This document shows positions 61,469-64,000 of a stretch of 64,000 nucleotides of DNA, in pieces. Origin of the DNA: Lithospermum erythrorhizon (taxonomy: Eukaryota > Streptophyta > Magnoliopsida > Boraginales > Boraginaceae); assembly GCA_019722365.1 (NCBI GenBank), contig JADFUC010000964.1, forward strand, positions 744,001 to 808,000. The letters run 5' to 3'. Position 1 is the stretch's first letter. Each line of letters starts with the position of its first letter. The translations under genes were made by a program, and so were the position numbers. The notes beneath the pieces were generated by a model that made no database searches, had not been told where the DNA came from, and worked only from the letters and a program-made list of their open reading frames with translations.

Positions 61469-64000
61469 GTTGAGCTTTTTCATTATGCATACTTAGATCA
61501 TCTTGGTTAAAGTAATTGTGAAAATGTATGTTGATGCTAGCTTTGTAGTCTAATTAAGTAAGTTTAGGGGTGAAGCATTCAAAAGGATTAGTCCTTCAAT
61601 CTTATGATAGAGCCTGGCCTTGTTTTGTTAATACTTCAAGGGATGTTGTGCTTCTTAAGATGTTGAGTGATTGTTGATATTGAAGTTAGTTTTCGAGTGT
61701 TAAGGCTTGAATTTGATACTCATGCAAGTGTAATATTGCTTGATCGCGCTAGCTTGGGAATGTATGTATAGCAGTTTGTTATATCTGGAGAGGGATATTG
61801 ATCATAATGTCACTTTGAAGATCAATAATTCAGGAATTCATCAAGGGCATTGGAACCGGATGCCATAACGAGCAATATTATCAAATTCGGGCGAGGGGCA
61901 TGCCTAGTTTCATATTCATACTCTTATATGATAAACTGTTATCAGGCAATATTATTGAATTGCCATGGATCTTGATCATCCATGTTCATATTAATAATGT
62001 CAGTTAACCAGATTTGGAGCTAACCTCAGTTGAAGAGGAAATTTGCTACTAGGTTTCTTCCCCATATTTTCTTGTCTCCAAGTGTAATACTATGTAGAGT
62101 TTAGTCTGGCTTGTTGTACATTGTATTGTTTCTGACAGACTGTTGAAATCTTGATGTAAGATGATGATGATGATGATATCACAAGGTTATTATTAATCCT
62201 AATTGCACTAAATCTATCAAATTAGAATTCCATTTTCGATGTCTTCCATCGTGTTACTGAAAATTTGGAGGCGATTTACCAAATTATGTAACAGTGCTTT
62301 GTTCAATGTTGTTACTATATTAATGAGGGTCATGCAAGAATAATTGCATATCTATCTGCCTAATTGACAGGGATGGTTTATGAAACGTAACAAGGCATGT
62401 TTTGATATGTTTGTTTGGAAAATTTGCCACTCATGTGATATCATTGTTGTCAATTTATAAGGAGTATCAAAGCACTTATGCTTTCGGAAGTAATTTATAA
62501 TTCATAATTTAAAGTAACAAATCATTGACTTTATGATGATAGCGTGTATTATGTAACGGGATGAGATACATTATGTGTTACGTGATTCAAAATTTCAAGG
62601 CATCGAAATATTGGTACAAGTCTTAAGCTCTACCTTTGCATGAAGGGAATATAAACATTTCTCAAACTGTGGGTGGTGGTAGGAGGAGACTAGGAGAGGG
62701 AGGGTGGGGTGGGGTGTTACTTGAATCTCCTTTCCATCCCCTCTTGGGCTTCTTGTGCATGCATCCATCATACCAAACATAGCCAACATATAGTACATAT
62801 CCAATGGGCAACTTGTTTATTTACCAATTAGTTTCTTTTTTGCATGCCATTTTGATTCAATGAGATAACTATAAAACACCTACCCCACCCAATTACTTTG
62901 GACAACATGTAATTCAGTGAAACAATGCAACATGCAAATCCACAAGAAATGATTAAAAATGGAAGCTTGATCTAATGGAATCTCTTCCCCCCACTTAGTT
63001 TAAGGGTAATACAGGTATTAAGAGAATCCATGACACCCTCCCACAAGACAGGCATGATACTACTTATCTTATTATCCAAACAGATCTGATCTGCCCCTTT
63101 CTGCAATTGTCAATTATTAACACTAAAATACATAAGAATCTACTTTGATGCTATAGCTGGATATCACTATTGTTCTTGATCGCTTCAAGAATGGGTTGTA
63201 TTCATTGTTTGACAGATCATTATACATAATTAATCCTCTATTTAAATGGTGCAGTTTATAGTACAACGTTCCCAAAATCGTTAGAATTTTCTATTTTCTC
63301 CTGAATTTTAGGAGTTGATTATAGAAACCCCATGAGTTGCTTATGTTACCAACTTGTCATCACATAATTGTATACCTTAATCATACAAATAATCTTACTT
63401 CGAATCAACATTATTATAGTACTACTAGAATATTTTATAATCGAGTATCATAGAATTACTACGTATTTAAGTTTAACTAAATCAAAATAGTATATATTGA
63501 TGCATTTTCCTTTGAATATTTTTTTATCATGTAAAAAATACTCCGTATATAATAGAGTTTGAACTTAAAGTTCAACCATTAAAAATTAAGTTTCCAGTTT
63601 CCATGTCGTATAGATTTAAAAAGATTTTAAAGAATATATTTTTGGACTCTTAGATATATTGGATTAAAACAAAATGACTCATTATATTATCTAGTACTTA
63701 CACTTCACTCTTGAATCACTCGGAAAACAATTTTCCTATTATCATAGTGGTAACATTGCGTACTATCCGATCCCCTCTTACCCCAATTAGCAGGAGACTC
63801 TTCAGACGCATTAAGAACATGTTGATGTTAAACTATTAAAAATTACTAAAAATTAAAAATTAACTGACTATTTGGGATAGATAACATTCTATAGTTAGAA
63901 ATAAAAATTATCACCACCGAGGGCACTGATGATATGAAGAGCACATATATGATATATCAAACAGGTATGCCAGAAGCTCTGCTGCAAAAATAATAAGAGG
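61469..64000. other. MYBC1 3' region and right spacer
   Basis: The first ~700 bases, which are less AT-rich, probably include the MYBC1 3' UTR. A (GAT)n microsatellite lies at about 62161-62177. No further gene is supported. An AATACTCCGTATA word lies at about 63538-63550. Confidence 0.45.
62698..62714 (+). other. Intergenic G-quadruplex motif
   Basis: GGGAGGGTGGGGTGGGG: four G runs separated by single-base loops, the most stable class of quadruplex motif. It lies 1.2 kb downstream of MYBC1 in otherwise AT-rich DNA. Confidence 0.75.

Overview
The window looks like nuclear DNA of a eudicot plant. The evidence is spliced genes with GT-AG introns and 5'-UTR leader introns, very AT-rich gene-poor spacers, Ty1/copia retrotransposons, tRNA-derived SINEs, MITEs and a Helitron, and plant-only gene families (CLE peptide, PIN auxin carrier, CDPK-related kinase, GARP/MYBC1 factor). 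A recurrent ACTCCGTA word is suggestive of Caryophyllales, but that is only a hint. No CRISPR arrays, operons or tRNA genes were seen.

Layout. 1-2.9 kb: spacer. 2.9-6.8 kb (-): CDPK-related kinase locus that keeps an intact first exon and a readable last exon but lacks one exon and is frameshifted, so a pseudogene. 7-16.7 kb: AT-rich spacer with a diverged ~90-bp satellite that sits inside a larger ~0.9-kb duplication. 16.7-23.1 kb (-): decayed Ty1/copia element. 25-28 kb (-): PIN auxin efflux carrier with good exons 1-3 and 6-8 but a frameshift in exon 4 and a wrecked exon 5. 29.5-33.4 kb (+): second copia element with similar short LTRs and a heavily decayed, CpG-rich interior. 33.5-35.7 kb: long-TIR DNA transposon with a possible 9-bp target duplication. 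38.7-39.0 kb (-): intact CLE signalling-peptide gene. 41.4-44.2 kb: unclassified GC-rich, repeat-like island. 45.6-48.3 kb (+): complete nine-exon MED26-type Mediator gene. 49.3-52.7 kb (-): non-autonomous Helitron carrying a 525-bp tandem array, itself hit by a MITE. 52.8-53.0 kb: small retroposed insert with a perfect 15-bp target duplication. 53.3-55.5 kb (-): complete beta-tubulin gene with a leader intron. 55.7-58.8 kb: three copies of one SINE family and a MITE. 60.5-61.5 kb (+): intact MYBC1-like GARP transcription factor. 61.5-64 kb: spacer with a G-quadruplex motif.

The genes do not form one pathway. PIN (auxin transport) and CLE (peptide signalling) both act in meristem and vascular patterning. 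MED26 and MYBC1 are transcriptional regulators, and relatives of both also lie close together in Arabidopsis (from memory), so this part is probably an old syntenic block. Decay is patchy: four protein-coding genes are clean while two are damaged only in places. Either this is a fractionating duplicated segment or some stretches of consensus are poor. The most informative mobile DNA is the Helitron with its nested repeats and the SINE family, because both supply their own internal controls (target duplications, and an empty-site comparison for the MITE).
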